Shown: positions 1 to 7,735 of the stretch, one piece after another | Layout of the letters: the number at the start of each line of letters is the position of its first letter | How positions within the stretch are numbered: position 1 is the first letter of the stretch | DNA from: a virus | IMG/VR virus record: IMGVR_UViG_3300006802_000101 | Coordinates: 1-63,512 of that record | Length of the DNA: 63,512 nucleotides | Direction: 5' to 3' (one strand) | Made by a program: the position numbers and the translations under genes | The notes under the pieces: generated by a model | Database searches by the model: none | What the model saw: the letters and a program-made list of their open reading frames with translations, nothing else | What the model was told of the DNA's origin: nothing

Positions 1-92
1 TCTGTTATTTCAGCTCCTGTTTTAGCAAACTTGAAGACTTCAACGATAAACGTCATAGCCATCTTGAATATGTTTGGTGTTTTCTTTGACAT
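1..92 (-). CDS. Partial small protein, possible holin or lysis-cluster gene
   Basis: Only the first 30 codons are in the window; the gene runs off the left edge. The start ATG shares one base with the stop of the upstream gene (TAATG), the coupling used throughout this phage. The visible N-terminus begins MSKKTPNIFKMAMTFIVEVF and has an amphipathic or weakly hydrophobic stretch. Its neighbour is a membrane-anchored coiled-coil protein, so a lysis role (holin or similar) is possible, but this is inference from position only. Confidence 0.55.
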   Translation of the reverse strand, partial: MSKKTPNIFKMAMTFIVEVFKFAKTGAEIT

Positions 93-742
93 TATTTAAA
101 AAGTATTAATCCTCCTACTAATCCTACGCCAGCAGCGAAACCTCTAGTCTCATACCACTTCTTTTCTTCTCTTATAGTGTAGGTTTGCATATCTATGTTA
201 GATACTAGTGGATTTGAATTTATTATATTTATCTGATACTCAGTACCTTTAGTTATACCTGTCCACCCTCTAATTTTCTTATCCCCTACAATTATTTGTG
301 ATTGATTCGGGATTTCTAACGACTTGAGCGTGAACGCCTTATTGCTAACGACAGCAGAGAGCGAAAAAAGAGAGGAGTCAATATTAACATCGAGAATACC
401 AAAATCAGGAATATCATCACCAAAGTAAACGGTAACAGTATCAATTTTAGTAATAGTCTTAACCTTAGTGTAAGATTCAACATTCTTGAAGTCTTTAGTG
501 GCCTCCTTTAACTCTTCATTTTCTTTCTTCAGTTCTTTCAGTAAATCTTTGTTAACTACAAAAGCTTTCCTTTGTATATTGATGGAGTCTTGCTGGAGAG
601 CTATCATATTAGCCCTCCTAGCAGACACCCCTTTTTCCTGGCTATATAAATAGCCCATAGTCAATACAGTAAGGAAAAGTAATGCTAAAAGAAGATTTTT
701 CAATTTACTTTTTGTTTTTAGGTAGAGGAGGAACGCTTCCAT
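92..742 (-). CDS. Membrane-anchored coiled-coil protein, spanin-like
   Basis: This protein of about 216 aa has one N-terminal hydrophobic segment (around residues 15-35, rich in L, ending near GYLYSQ). A charged helical region of K/E-rich heptads follows (about residues 60-90), then a beta-rich part, and a Gly-rich hydrophobic C-terminus (GFAAGVGLVGGLILFK). An N-terminal anchor plus a periplasmic coiled coil is the architecture of inner-membrane spanins, but the family was not recognised. The ATG at 742 overlaps the upstream gene by 38 bases. A TTG at 703, directly after that gene's stop, would begin MKNLLLALLF and is an equally good start. The end is coupled to the next gene by TAATG. Confidence 0.75.
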   Translation of the reverse strand: MEAFLLYLKTKSKLKNLLLALLFLTVLTMGYLYSQEKGVSARRANMIALQQDSINIQRKAFVVNKDLLKELKKENEELKEATKDFKNVESYTKVKTITKIDTVTVYFGDDIPDFGILDVNIDSSLFSLSAVVSNKAFTLKSLEIPNQSQIIVGDKKIRGWTGITKGTEYQINIINSNPLVSNIDMQTYTIREEKKWYETRGFAAGVGLVGGLILFK

Positions 743-917
743 ACTCTACATAATCATAAATCCTCTTAGCATAATTTAAAGCTTCTTCTACAGATGCATC
801 ACCATCTTTTGGTAAAAAAGCTAATGCCATTCTCATAGACTCTGCACGTATAGTTTTCTTAACTTCTGACGCTTGTCTATCTCTTAAATCTGTTATTGCT
901 GGGTTAATTTCTGACAT
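705..917 (-). CDS. Small hypothetical protein
   Basis: A 70-aa charged, mostly helical protein with no recognisable domain and no membrane segment. It lies between the metallophosphoesterase gene (7 bases upstream) and the membrane-anchored coiled-coil gene, which overlaps it if that gene uses its ATG. The C-terminus is Pro/Lys-rich (PPLPKNKK). Its place between tightly packed same-strand genes supports it being real; no function can be given. Confidence 0.7.
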   Translation of the reverse strand: MSEINPAITDLRDRQASEVKKTIRAESMRMALAFLPKDGDASVEEALNYAKRIYDYVEYGSVPPLPKNKK

Positions 918-923
918 AATAAT

Positions 924-1685
924 TTATTTATTCCATTCATATTTACTACCTAGATTCATTGGTATGAATATCGCTGTTCGACCTCCATCCAATACAACAC
1001 CACATCCGAGTGTTGGTTTCTTTGGGAACACCTTGCCATATGAAAAAGCCATATGGTCTACAGATATTCCACAACCGACATTTAAGCCGAATATAATATC
1101 ATTTCTAGAAGCCATGTAAGATACACCTCCAAATGAATGTAGATGTCCTATTACAGTAGACTGTCTGTTAGCTATAGCTCTGTTTCTTGCTCCATTCTGT
1201 CCAGCAGAGCCTGTTCCGTGTGTATACAGAACATTATCTATCTCCCATTCCATTTCCCACTTCCAGCCTTTTGGAGCGTTCCATATCTCTTCGTAGGACT
1301 TCATAAATCTTTTAGGTATTCCAGCTGTAGTGGCTTGGCGATATGGTAATGCTGAGTGATTCCCTACGCATACTTTAACTTCTGGAAATGTAGCGTACCA
1401 CTTCTCCATAGCTTTCTGAGCTTTTTCTGCTTCGCTTTCTGCGTTAGGCATCTCAGCCATCTTCTCGTGGTAAGATAGTGCTGCATTATCTACTTCATCA
1501 CCAATATGAATTATGTTGCCGCAAGCAAATCTATCAAAGACTTCGTAGCAAAAATTTCTATAGTTTTTGTGACAGAATGGTTCATGAGTGTCACCAATGA
1601 TACCCACATTATTAGACATCCTGTGGTTAGATATTAAGTCCATCTCTATCTGACTTAACCTTGGTCTGTATTCTACTTTTTTCAT
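924..1685 (-). CDS. Calcineurin-like metallophosphoesterase
   Basis: A 253-aa protein carrying the full metal-site signature of the calcineurin-like phosphoesterase superfamily: GDTHE at residues 31-35, GDEVDN at 62-67, GNHS at 108-111, a lone TH near 155-156 and GHLHS at 180-184. These residues bind two divalent metals and hydrolyse phosphomono- or diesters. The substrate cannot be read from the sequence; phage members may act on nucleic-acid ends or cyclic nucleotides. The gene has its own promoter (TTTTG-N19-TACATTTG just upstream). Length and motif spacing look intact. Confidence 0.9.
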   Translation of the reverse strand: MKKVEYRPRLSQIEMDLISNHRMSNNVGIIGDTHEPFCHKNYRNFCYEVFDRFACGNIIHIGDEVDNAALSYHEKMAEMPNAESEAEKAQKAMEKWYATFPEVKVCVGNHSALPYRQATTAGIPKRFMKSYEEIWNAPKGWKWEMEWEIDNVLYTHGTGSAGQNGARNRAIANRQSTVIGHLHSFGGVSYMASRNDIIFGLNVGCGISVDHMAFSYGKVFPKKPTLGCGVVLDGGRTAIFIPMNLGSKYEWNK

Positions 1686-1706
1686 CCTACATTAAATTGA
1701 CTTAAA

Positions 1707-1738
1707 CAAATGTAAGAATTAAAAATGTGTTATCAAAA
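1707..1738 (-). promoter_or_regulatory. Bacteroidota-type promoter for the phosphoesterase gene
   Basis: On the minus strand the sequence reads TTTTG, 19 bases, TACATTTG, matching the Bacteroidota primary sigma consensus TTTG-N19/21-TAnnTTTG. It ends about 22 bases before the ATG at 1685. Seen directly in sequence; activity is inferred. Confidence 0.75.
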
Positions 1739-1750
1739 TATTGTTAATAA

Positions 1751-4700
1751 CTATTTAGTGGCTACTGAGTGACTTTGACAAGCCATATATCCTATAACGT
1801 TTTCATATCTATGAGTATGATAACCTACACAACCCAATTTTTTAGCTCTATCTAAAGCCTCTTGCTTGCTGTAGAATAAAGGCTCTCCATCTATCCTGGT
1901 TATTTCACCTCTTACATTTGCACAGTCATATTCAACATACCCTTTAACAACAAATCCAGCCCCCATATTTGTATCAAACAAGTTTCCACTATCTAAATAC
2001 ATATGGGCGGTTTCAAACGCATTAGTATAAAAAGCGGTAGGCAATCCAGCCCATCTGTTTCTAGGGCCGTAAGATGTTTGAGTGTTTCTAGCTCTTAATA
2101 AATACTCTCCAGCATCACCCCATCCAGTTATATTCCCTGTGTAATAAACAAACTTAGGGTCTCCGTTAGACTTATAATATCCATCTAAGAAAACTTTAAA
2201 CTTACCTCCAGCATCTATCTCTACAGCCATGAAGTTTTTATGCTGCCTGATTCCTCCTAGTCCAACTCCCTCTAAAATATCGCTAATTGGTTTTGTAGCT
2301 ATAGTACCGGAGATAGTTTTATGACCAAATCCGTTTGCTTTGAAATCTCTCCATCTATTACCACCTCTAAAAGGGTCTCCATATATCTTAGACACATTCT
2401 GAATAGGTTCGTATCTGTGATTTTTACAAGCAGACCAGTGAGCTATTTGCATATCAGCCATAGCCAGATTAGTGAAACCTCCCTTAGACCAATACATTAG
2501 ACTATGAGTACTTGGAGTGTGTGTATTATTCTGCTCACCCTGATATGTATCCCACATTGTCGGGTGGTCTAAAACAGTATTGTTTGTTGCATCGTAATAA
2601 GGGTCTACAGCAAAGTCCTCATACAACGGGTAATTTCTTCCTATAACCCTGTTTGTTTCAGGGTGTTTAAATAGGTTAGCTGGATTTACTATATAATCTC
2701 CACTACCCTCCATATAACAGGTGCTTCCTATCATAACAGCATCCATAGATTGATTATCTGATAATTCACACGTGTAATAATATTTATCTGGATACCAAGG
2801 TGCTTGATGAGTTGTAATTACTGGTAGGTTTACATTCCCAGCTTTATTCAAGAATAACATTACATTATCATAGGATGAGAAAACCAACTTAGCTGTAACA
2901 TTGGTAGCTCCTTCAGGTATGTTAAACTTTCTTTCGTAATCTAAAGCTTTTCTTCTATAAGACCTTCCGTATATTGCACGTTCTACACCAGCAACATCAT
3001 TTGTTCCAGGAACAGCCGTGCCAGCTTCTATTTCATTTGGAATAACAGGAAATAAATCATATTGACCATCTGCACGCACCTTATGTCTTAAAAGTGTAGG
3101 GTCATCATTCATTTGAGCTTTACCTCCATTAACAGTTAGGTGACTAGCACTAGTTTGACCTCCAAGTAAAAAGCTATTTAAAGGCCCAACAACCATAGAG
3201 TGCGGAAAGGCACAATGGACATTGTCATCTTGTTTAATACCAAATCCTGGTGGAGTGTGAGGTAAAAAAGAAGTTTGGCCAGTAGCTTCGTAATAATCAG
3301 GTCTACCTCTATTAATATCTGATTTATACCCTGGAGGACAATTGATTTGTCTTGTTTCGTAGTTTCCGTATGTCTGATGAAACAATGGGTCTTTTGCGGG
3401 ATTTTTTTTCCCACCAGACATGAAGAAATCATTAGGAAAAGGTCTGTATATTCCATCTAAATGAGTAAACTGGTAATTCATTCCAGCCCCAGTATACATA
3501 TTTGGAAGAAAGTAACCGTAATCGTTTTGTATAGCGTTTCCGTTCCAATCTGTAAATACACCAAGAACCGCTTCACCCCCTTCTGGCAACGTAAACTCAG
3601 CTGGAGCGTTTCTAAAAATAACACTGTGCTCATGCTCAAAGTCCTCGTAAATATCCTCAAGCCTTCTCATCACATCATTCTTACTGTTTATTGTTACAGA
3701 ATCACCTTTATATTGACCACAAGCGTAACCGTAAACAAGATAAGTGTTTTGTATTCTTATCCTTCCAATATGAGACACAGTTGGTCTTTTTTCTGGTAGA
3801 TAAGTATAATTATAACCACCACTATCTGTACCTATGTTAAAAGGGTAGTCTCTAGTAGCTGGATAGCTTAAATAAAAATCATAGTTATCAGAACAATGAG
3901 TAAAAGGGCCTGGCCCTACACTTGTACCGGGGGATTTTGGTCTATTTTTACCACCCAAGTATCCTTTTGTAACGGATATAACCCATGTGTCTCCGGTGTG
4001 GTGTCCGTCTATACTAGAGAATGTTGGTCTAATAGCATGACCGAACTTGCTATTAGAGCCTGTAGAGCCAAATGTGTGTTTTGAAGATGTAACTGAAAAA
4101 TCTCCAGAGTATTGTGCGTTTTCATGGTCAGGGTCTACGATACCCATAACAGTAAACAGGCCGTTTAAAGAATTATAATGTGAAGTGCTTAAATCTACAG
4201 ATGTATTGCAAATTCTCTCGTGCAAATTAAAAGTTTCATGAGTAAAAAAGTGGTCTTCTCCATTAGTATCTCTAAGTCCAACCCTATATTTACTTGCCTG
4301 TCCAGAACCCTCTGGAGTTCCTTCTGTTATCTGTATTATAATTTTTACTTCACAAGGCTCAAAGTTGTCCATGTTTCCAGGGAAAGATAATGGAGAAGAT
4401 GGAGAGCCTCCATCCTGACCATGAACATAATTATACCACCTGTTGTCATACCAACTGTGATAACCCAAACCAGTATTATCGAAAGGGTTTATGTTTTTTA
4501 ACCTGTCTATATTTGGATTTGGGTTAGCTCCTCCTGGTTCAAAAACAATATTATTACTATTTATGTAAGGAACAGCTACATCCGTTGTGCTATAGGGTTC
4601 TGGGTAAGTTGTTTCATCATGCCATCTATGAACAGCACCACCCATAATATCTACAGTTTTATCCTCAAAACCATCCATATTTTTATAAGGAGAGTGATAC

Positions 4701-5809
4701 TCATGGCTATTGTGCCCAGCATTTTTATTAGCCGCAGAGCCATACTTTACCTTCATCCATTTAGAATCAGTCTGACCATTTCTCATAGGTCTGCTCTTAT
4801 CAAAATCCCAACCGGTGTTTAATATTAAAAGAGACTTGCAGTCTGATGGGTCTGTATCTACTGGGTCTACCGGGTCTACTGGGTCAGTTCCTCCATCATC
4901 AGATGAGAAGTCACAAGAACCATCATCTACAGTAGCGTTTGGATTATAATTATTAGCATCGGGGTCAGTACAACCAAGTATAGGTCTTTCACTTATCATG
5001 GTAGCACCTCTAATTACAGCGTCTTTGATAGCTGGATTTAGAGCCAAAGAACCTGAAGCTATCCCTGTATTTATATCTACACGAGAAAAATATTGATTGG
5101 TTGGAGGAGCAGTAAATGTATCTTGATTATTTCTATTCCAAAAAACATACAACTGATGAGAGTCTTGTATAGACCTGTAATAATTTGTTATAGCATGTAT
5201 ACTAGTGTTAGGAGGAAGTATATTTGTAGTATGCTGTATTGTTTGTTTATACACATTAAACTGACTATCCTCTTCAGCTTGATTGGTAGGAATAGTTAAT
5301 GCACTGATTCTTACTAAACTATCCGTTATGTTACCAAACGATTTTCCTGTAGCGTAATAAGTTTCAAAACTATCACCATCATTAGAAGGATAATAAGGAG
5401 TTATACCTCCAGTACTATTGAATTGCTCGTTTGCATCATCATCTAGGTCTGTGACCGTGTTAACAGGAGAGCCATTTATAGTATAATAATAAAGCTGATT
5501 GTTTGAAGAAATTACAAATCTATCAAGATTATAATCGTATGTAAGTCCTTGAGGGTCAGGTATTTTTACAGAAAATAGAAGGCTTACGTTTGCTGGAGTT
5601 AAAGGGCCTGAGCTTTCATTCCAAACGTAAATCGCACTCCTGTCAAGGAAATACCACCTTCCGCCTTCGTAATGATGTAAATCCCTAGCGTCAGATAGCC
5701 CAGTATTACCTACAAATTCAGTAACCCCAGTGTCAATATGAACAGCATATACACTTCCGGACTCTACTATTACAGCAGCATTCTTTGTAAAAACAATAGG
5801 GTATCCCAT
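1751..5809 (-). CDS. Large virion/adhesin-type protein with one GC-DPxAxNYN cysteine module
   Basis: A 1352-aa protein. The N-terminal ~270 residues have repeating beta-strand units with aromatic and acidic turns, like a beta-propeller. Near residues 279-300 is a cysteine module beginning GCTDPDANNYNPNATVDD, a motif common in secreted Bacteroidota proteins. It is followed by a short DPVDPVDPVD linker encoded by tandem 9-bp repeats near 4857-4890. The central ~900 residues are rich in Gly, Asn, His, Tyr and Trp, as in tail fibres and spikes. The last ~60 residues form a separate domain with GCVGYHTH and YMACQSH, which I recall from C-termini of other marine phage structural proteins. A receptor-binding or tail-associated role is likely but not proven. 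It is encoded far from, and opposite to, the main virion block. Confidence 0.8.
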   Translation of the reverse strand: MGYPIVFTKNAAVIVESGSVYAVHIDTGVTEFVGNTGLSDARDLHHYEGGRWYFLDRSAIYVWNESSGPLTPANVSLLFSVKIPDPQGLTYDYNLDRFVISSNNQLYYYTINGSPVNTVTDLDDDANEQFNSTGGITPYYPSNDGDSFETYYATGKSFGNITDSLVRISALTIPTNQAEEDSQFNVYKQTIQHTTNILPPNTSIHAITNYYRSIQDSHQLYVFWNRNNQDTFTAPPTNQYFSRVDINTGIASGSLALNPAIKDAVIRGATMISERPILGCTDPDANNYNPNATVDDGSCDFSSDDGGTDPVDPVDPVDTDPSDCKSLLILNTGWDFDKSRPMRNGQTDSKWMKVKYGSAANKNAGHNSHEYHSPYKNMDGFEDKTVDIMGGAVHRWHDETTYPEPYSTTDVAVPYINSNNIVFEPGGANPNPNIDRLKNINPFDNTGLGYHSWYDNRWYNYVHGQDGGSPSSPLSFPGNMDNFEPCEVKIIIQITEGTPEGSGQASKYRVGLRDTNGEDHFFTHETFNLHERICNTSVDLSTSHYNSLNGLFTVMGIVDPDHENAQYSGDFSVTSSKHTFGSTGSNSKFGHAIRPTFSSIDGHHTGDTWVISVTKGYLGGKNRPKSPGTSVGPGPFTHCSDNYDFYLSYPATRDYPFNIGTDSGGYNYTYLPEKRPTVSHIGRIRIQNTYLVYGYACGQYKGDSVTINSKNDVMRRLEDIYEDFEHEHSVIFRNAPAEFTLPEGGEAVLGVFTDWNGNAIQNDYGYFLPNMYTGAGMNYQFTHLDGIYRPFPNDFFMSGGKKNPAKDPLFHQTYGNYETRQINCPPGYKSDINRGRPDYYEATGQTSFLPHTPPGFGIKQDDNVHCAFPHSMVVGPLNSFLLGGQTSASHLTVNGGKAQMNDDPTLLRHKVRADGQYDLFPVIPNEIEAGTAVPGTNDVAGVERAIYGRSYRRKALDYERKFNIPEGATNVTAKLVFSSYDNVMLFLNKAGNVNLPVITTHQAPWYPDKYYYTCELSDNQSMDAVMIGSTCYMEGSGDYIVNPANLFKHPETNRVIGRNYPLYEDFAVDPYYDATNNTVLDHPTMWDTYQGEQNNTHTPSTHSLMYWSKGGFTNLAMADMQIAHWSACKNHRYEPIQNVSKIYGDPFRGGNRWRDFKANGFGHKTISGTIATKPISDILEGVGLGGIRQHKNFMAVEIDAGGKFKVFLDGYYKSNGDPKFVYYTGNITGWGDAGEYLLRARNTQTSYGPRNRWAGLPTAFYTNAFETAHMYLDSGNLFDTNMGAGFVVKGYVEYDCANVRGEITRIDGEPLFYSKQEALDRAKKLGCVGYHTHRYENVIGYMACQSHSVATK

Positions 5810-5826
5810 AATAAAGGTTTTAGTTA

Positions 5827-5857
5827 CAAATATACGAAAATTATTCCGTATATAAAA
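5827..5857 (-). promoter_or_regulatory. Probable promoter for the 1352-aa virion protein gene
   Basis: The minus strand carries TATATTTG at 5834-5827, a perfect TAnnTTTG box about 18 bases before the ATG. The -33 position, 19 bases further up, is TTTT rather than TTTG. It follows directly after a terminator, so it probably isolates this late-type gene from the upstream small genes. Confidence 0.6.
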
Positions 5858-5859
5858 GA

Positions 5860-5883
5860 AAAGGGGGTCATTATTCCCCCTTT
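5860..5883 (-). terminator. Rho-independent terminator
   Basis: An 8-bp perfect stem (AAAGGGGG / CCCCCTTT) with an 8-base loop. On the minus strand it is followed by TTCTTTT. The stem overlaps the last codons of the 121-aa gene, so it ends the small-gene operon. Confidence 0.8.
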
Positions 5884-6236
5884 ACAGAACTACCTTTATC
5901 TCTTTGTGTGTTTATACCCTTGACATAACCGTGTTGATTGAGTCTTGAGAAATGTTTATCTCTCACTTTAAAGTTTTGATACTTGTTGTCATAAGATATT
6001 TTATGCATCTTGCTCTTGTTAAAGGCTAGCTTTCTACAATGAGAGCAAACACCAACCTCTCTTTTATCTGAGTGGCCTATCCAAATCATTGGTGCTGAGT
6101 GACAATTACTTAAAGCGGTTTCGTCTACATCATCTTTTATCTCATCCCACTTATGGAATGTTACTTTAGTGTCTTCTGATTGAACTCTAGCTTTTGTGTT
6201 CATGTATTCTAGTGTGGACATTTTTATTCCAGGCAT
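5871..6236 (-). CDS. Hypothetical protein with a possible single zinc-binding knuckle
   Basis: A 121-aa protein, Lys/His-rich toward the C-terminus. The middle carries a Cys-His pair (NCHSAP) and, about 20 residues later, a CSHCRK motif, which together could bind zinc as a short zinc ribbon. The family was not recognised. The start at 6236 is a few bases after the stop of the DUF3310-like gene, and a terminator overlaps its 3' end. A start at the second Met (six codons in) is also possible. Confidence 0.7.
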   Translation of the reverse strand: MPGIKMSTLEYMNTKARVQSEDTKVTFHKWDEIKDDVDETALSNCHSAPMIWIGHSDKREVGVCSHCRKLAFNKSKMHKISYDNKYQNFKVRDKHFSRLNQHGYVKGINTQRDKGSSVKGE

Positions 6237-6238
6237 AG

Positions 6239-6481
6239 TTAAAATGGTTTATCTTGTTCTTGTTTTGTTTTTAAATACTCTAATTGAAACTCAAGGTGAT
6301 TTATAGCTTTCTGTATACACTCTCTTGGGTCTCCATGTTTACGCTCACAACGCAAAAGATATGTCGTGGCGGTTGCGATATGATACGGAAGCTCAAAGTC
6401 TTCACATACCTTCCTTGCTTCGTATCCATAATATTTGCCTATGTAATAATTAGGCATTGGGCTTTCTTTATATTTACTCAT
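6239..6481 (-). CDS. DUF3310-like nucleotide kinase-associated small protein
   Basis: An 80-aa protein with the layout of the phage DUF3310 family: an N-terminal YYIGKYYGYEARKVCEDF block, an A-T-YLLRCERKHGD block and a C-terminal helix with KAINHLEFQLEYL. The family is widespread in phages and is often annotated as a nucleotide-kinase-like protein, but its function is not established. It overlaps the upstream 77-aa gene by 8 bases. Confidence 0.75.
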   Translation of the reverse strand: MSKYKESPMPNYYIGKYYGYEARKVCEDFELPYHIATATTYLLRCERKHGDPRECIQKAINHLEFQLEYLKTKQEQDKPF

Positions 6482-6707
6482 CTCTTAATAATAATCTATC
6501 GTTATAAAAATCTATATCTATTTCCTTTATGCTTTCTAGCTTTTCTTTTTCTATTCTCTTAGCCTCTTCTTTCGTTCCAACATCAAGAGGAGTGTTAGTT
6601 CCTAGGTTAGCAAACATGATTACACAATCGTGTAATATCTTATCTATCTTTGATTTGACAGATTTATTAGTGTCGTACTTAATTTTATTTGGTTCTCTTT
6701 TTCTCAT
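6474..6707 (-). CDS. Small hypothetical protein
   Basis: A 77-aa, basic-then-acidic helical protein with no recognised domain. It overlaps the genes on both sides (8 and 23 bases), which supports translation in the same operon. It sits among DNA-metabolism genes; no function can be assigned. Confidence 0.7.
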   Translation of the reverse strand: MRKREPNKIKYDTNKSVKSKIDKILHDCVIMFANLGTNTPLDVGTKEEAKRIEKEKLESIKEIDIDFYNDRLLLRDE

Positions 6708-6912
6708 TTTGTTTTTCAGTTAAAATATCTATTACTTCTAGTGTTTCTTTCAGTAGTTTTAATTCAGATAAAATATAGTCTAGCTTTATTTTACTACCTT
6801 TATGTAGTTCCGTAGATTTAAATATGTATTTTATTTTTTCAATTACATATTGTCCAGTTGTATCTGTTTCCCAGAACTCATTGCTTTTATCAGTGTTATT
6901 ACTTCTTGACAT
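6685..6912 (-). CDS. Small helical hypothetical protein
   Basis: A 75-aa protein, strongly helical and charged in its second half, ending in a Lys-rich tail (KQNEKKRTK). It overlaps the DUF1064 nuclease gene upstream by 70 bases, which is a lot even for this phage. It also overlaps the downstream gene by 23 bases. The product looks like a normal soluble protein but no family was recognised. Confidence 0.6.
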   Translation of the reverse strand: MSRSNNTDKSNEFWETDTTGQYVIEKIKYIFKSTELHKGSKIKLDYILSELKLLKETLEVIDILTEKQNEKKRTK

Positions 6913-7256
6913 TGTTTTTGGTTTTTAGGCATTAATATTAAAGGCTCTCTATTGTTGTCCAACAAGTGTCTCTTAAGCAGCTTCCATTTTATTTTGTTAT
7001 CGTTCCTTTGGAAACCTTTAGTGTCAACAATCATGTCATGCTGAGGTATGGAGAAGTCAACAGTCAAGGTCATTTCTCTAACAGCACTACCATTGTATCT
7101 AAACTTTTGCAAAAGTACAAACTTTTCTTGAAATATGAAAGGAATCTTTTCTTTTTTTAATAGATTGTAAAAATATAATTCAAGCTTTGAATCAAACTTG
7201 ATTCCATCTTGCATTACTTTTTTTATCTTAGTACCTTTCTTCCTTTTCCATCTCAT
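6843..7256 (-). CDS. DUF1064-type phage endonuclease
   Basis: A 137-aa protein with the conserved pattern of the phage DUF1064 family, related to PD-(D/E)XK nucleases: GIKFDSKLELYFY near the N-terminus, LTVDF in the middle and a VDTKGF core strand, then an amphipathic helix rich in Lys. The acidic residue of FDSKLE and the D-x-K of VDTKG are the expected metal-binding positions. Possible roles are cutting branched DNA or concatemers, as T7 endonuclease I does; which applies is not known. It overlaps the 3' end of the next upstream nuclease gene by 29 bases. Confidence 0.8.
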   Translation of the reverse strand: MRWKRKKGTKIKKVMQDGIKFDSKLELYFYNLLKKEKIPFIFQEKFVLLQKFRYNGSAVREMTLTVDFSIPQHDMIVDTKGFQRNDNKIKWKLLKRHLLDNNREPLILMPKNQKQCQEVITLIKAMSSGKQIQLDNM

Positions 7257-7725
7257 GTTTTTCTATTGTATCTATTCCAAACTTATGTTTAAACTTATCT
7301 CTTGGTATCAAAGCTATGTATGAATCATTATTATCACCACCATTCACAAACTTTATATCTTTTATGTTTTCTTTTATCAAAGACTTCAAGTTATCAACCT
7401 GTATCATCCAAAGGTTATCTTTAGATATATGTTTGTAGTAATATACAAACCATTGAGCGTAAGTTGTAGATATACCACTAGGATTGCCCTTGTACTTTAT
7501 CTCAACAGCTATATTACCAGTATCACTATCATCCGTACAGTAGTCATCTGTCTTGACTTCAAACAATAACTCTTGGTCTTTTGACGGTGAGTAATGTCTT
7601 AAGTCGTATCTGTAATCTTTGTTGTAACCTCTAAACTCAAGGCCTTGCATAACTAGATAGAGTGCAACTATCTTCTCTCCAGCTTCACCTTCTTTAAGGT
7701 CTGTTTCAAAATCATAATTTCCCAT
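7228..7725 (-). CDS. Putative PD-(D/E)XK-fold nuclease
   Basis: About 165 aa from the ATG at 7725. That start is preferred over an in-frame ATG at 7788, which would lie inside the primase-helicase gene. The N-terminal helix (EGEAGEKIVALYLVMQG), then RYDL, then FEVKTD (E-x-K) and a following EIKYKG fit the core of PD-(D/E)XK nucleases and Holliday-junction-resolvase-like folds. The role is inferred: processing of replication or recombination intermediates, next to the helicase. The family was not pinned down. Confidence 0.65.
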   Translation of the reverse strand: MGNYDFETDLKEGEAGEKIVALYLVMQGLEFRGYNKDYRYDLRHYSPSKDQELLFEVKTDDYCTDDSDTGNIAVEIKYKGNPSGISTTYAQWFVYYYKHISKDNLWMIQVDNLKSLIKENIKDIKFVNGGDNNDSYIALIPRDKFKHKFGIDTIEKHEMEKEERY

Positions 7726-7735
7726 AATTGTGGTT

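Noticed and set aside
4857-4890. Tandem 9-bp repeat in the 1352-aa gene as a phase-variable tract
   Set aside because: The unit keeps the frame and only lengthens a DPV linker, so slippage would not switch the gene off.
1751-5809. Several 60-110 codon frames on the plus strand within the 1352-aa gene
   Set aside because: They lie fully inside a long, well-composed gene, have no promoter or coupling, and their products are low-complexity, as expected for reverse-strand shadows.
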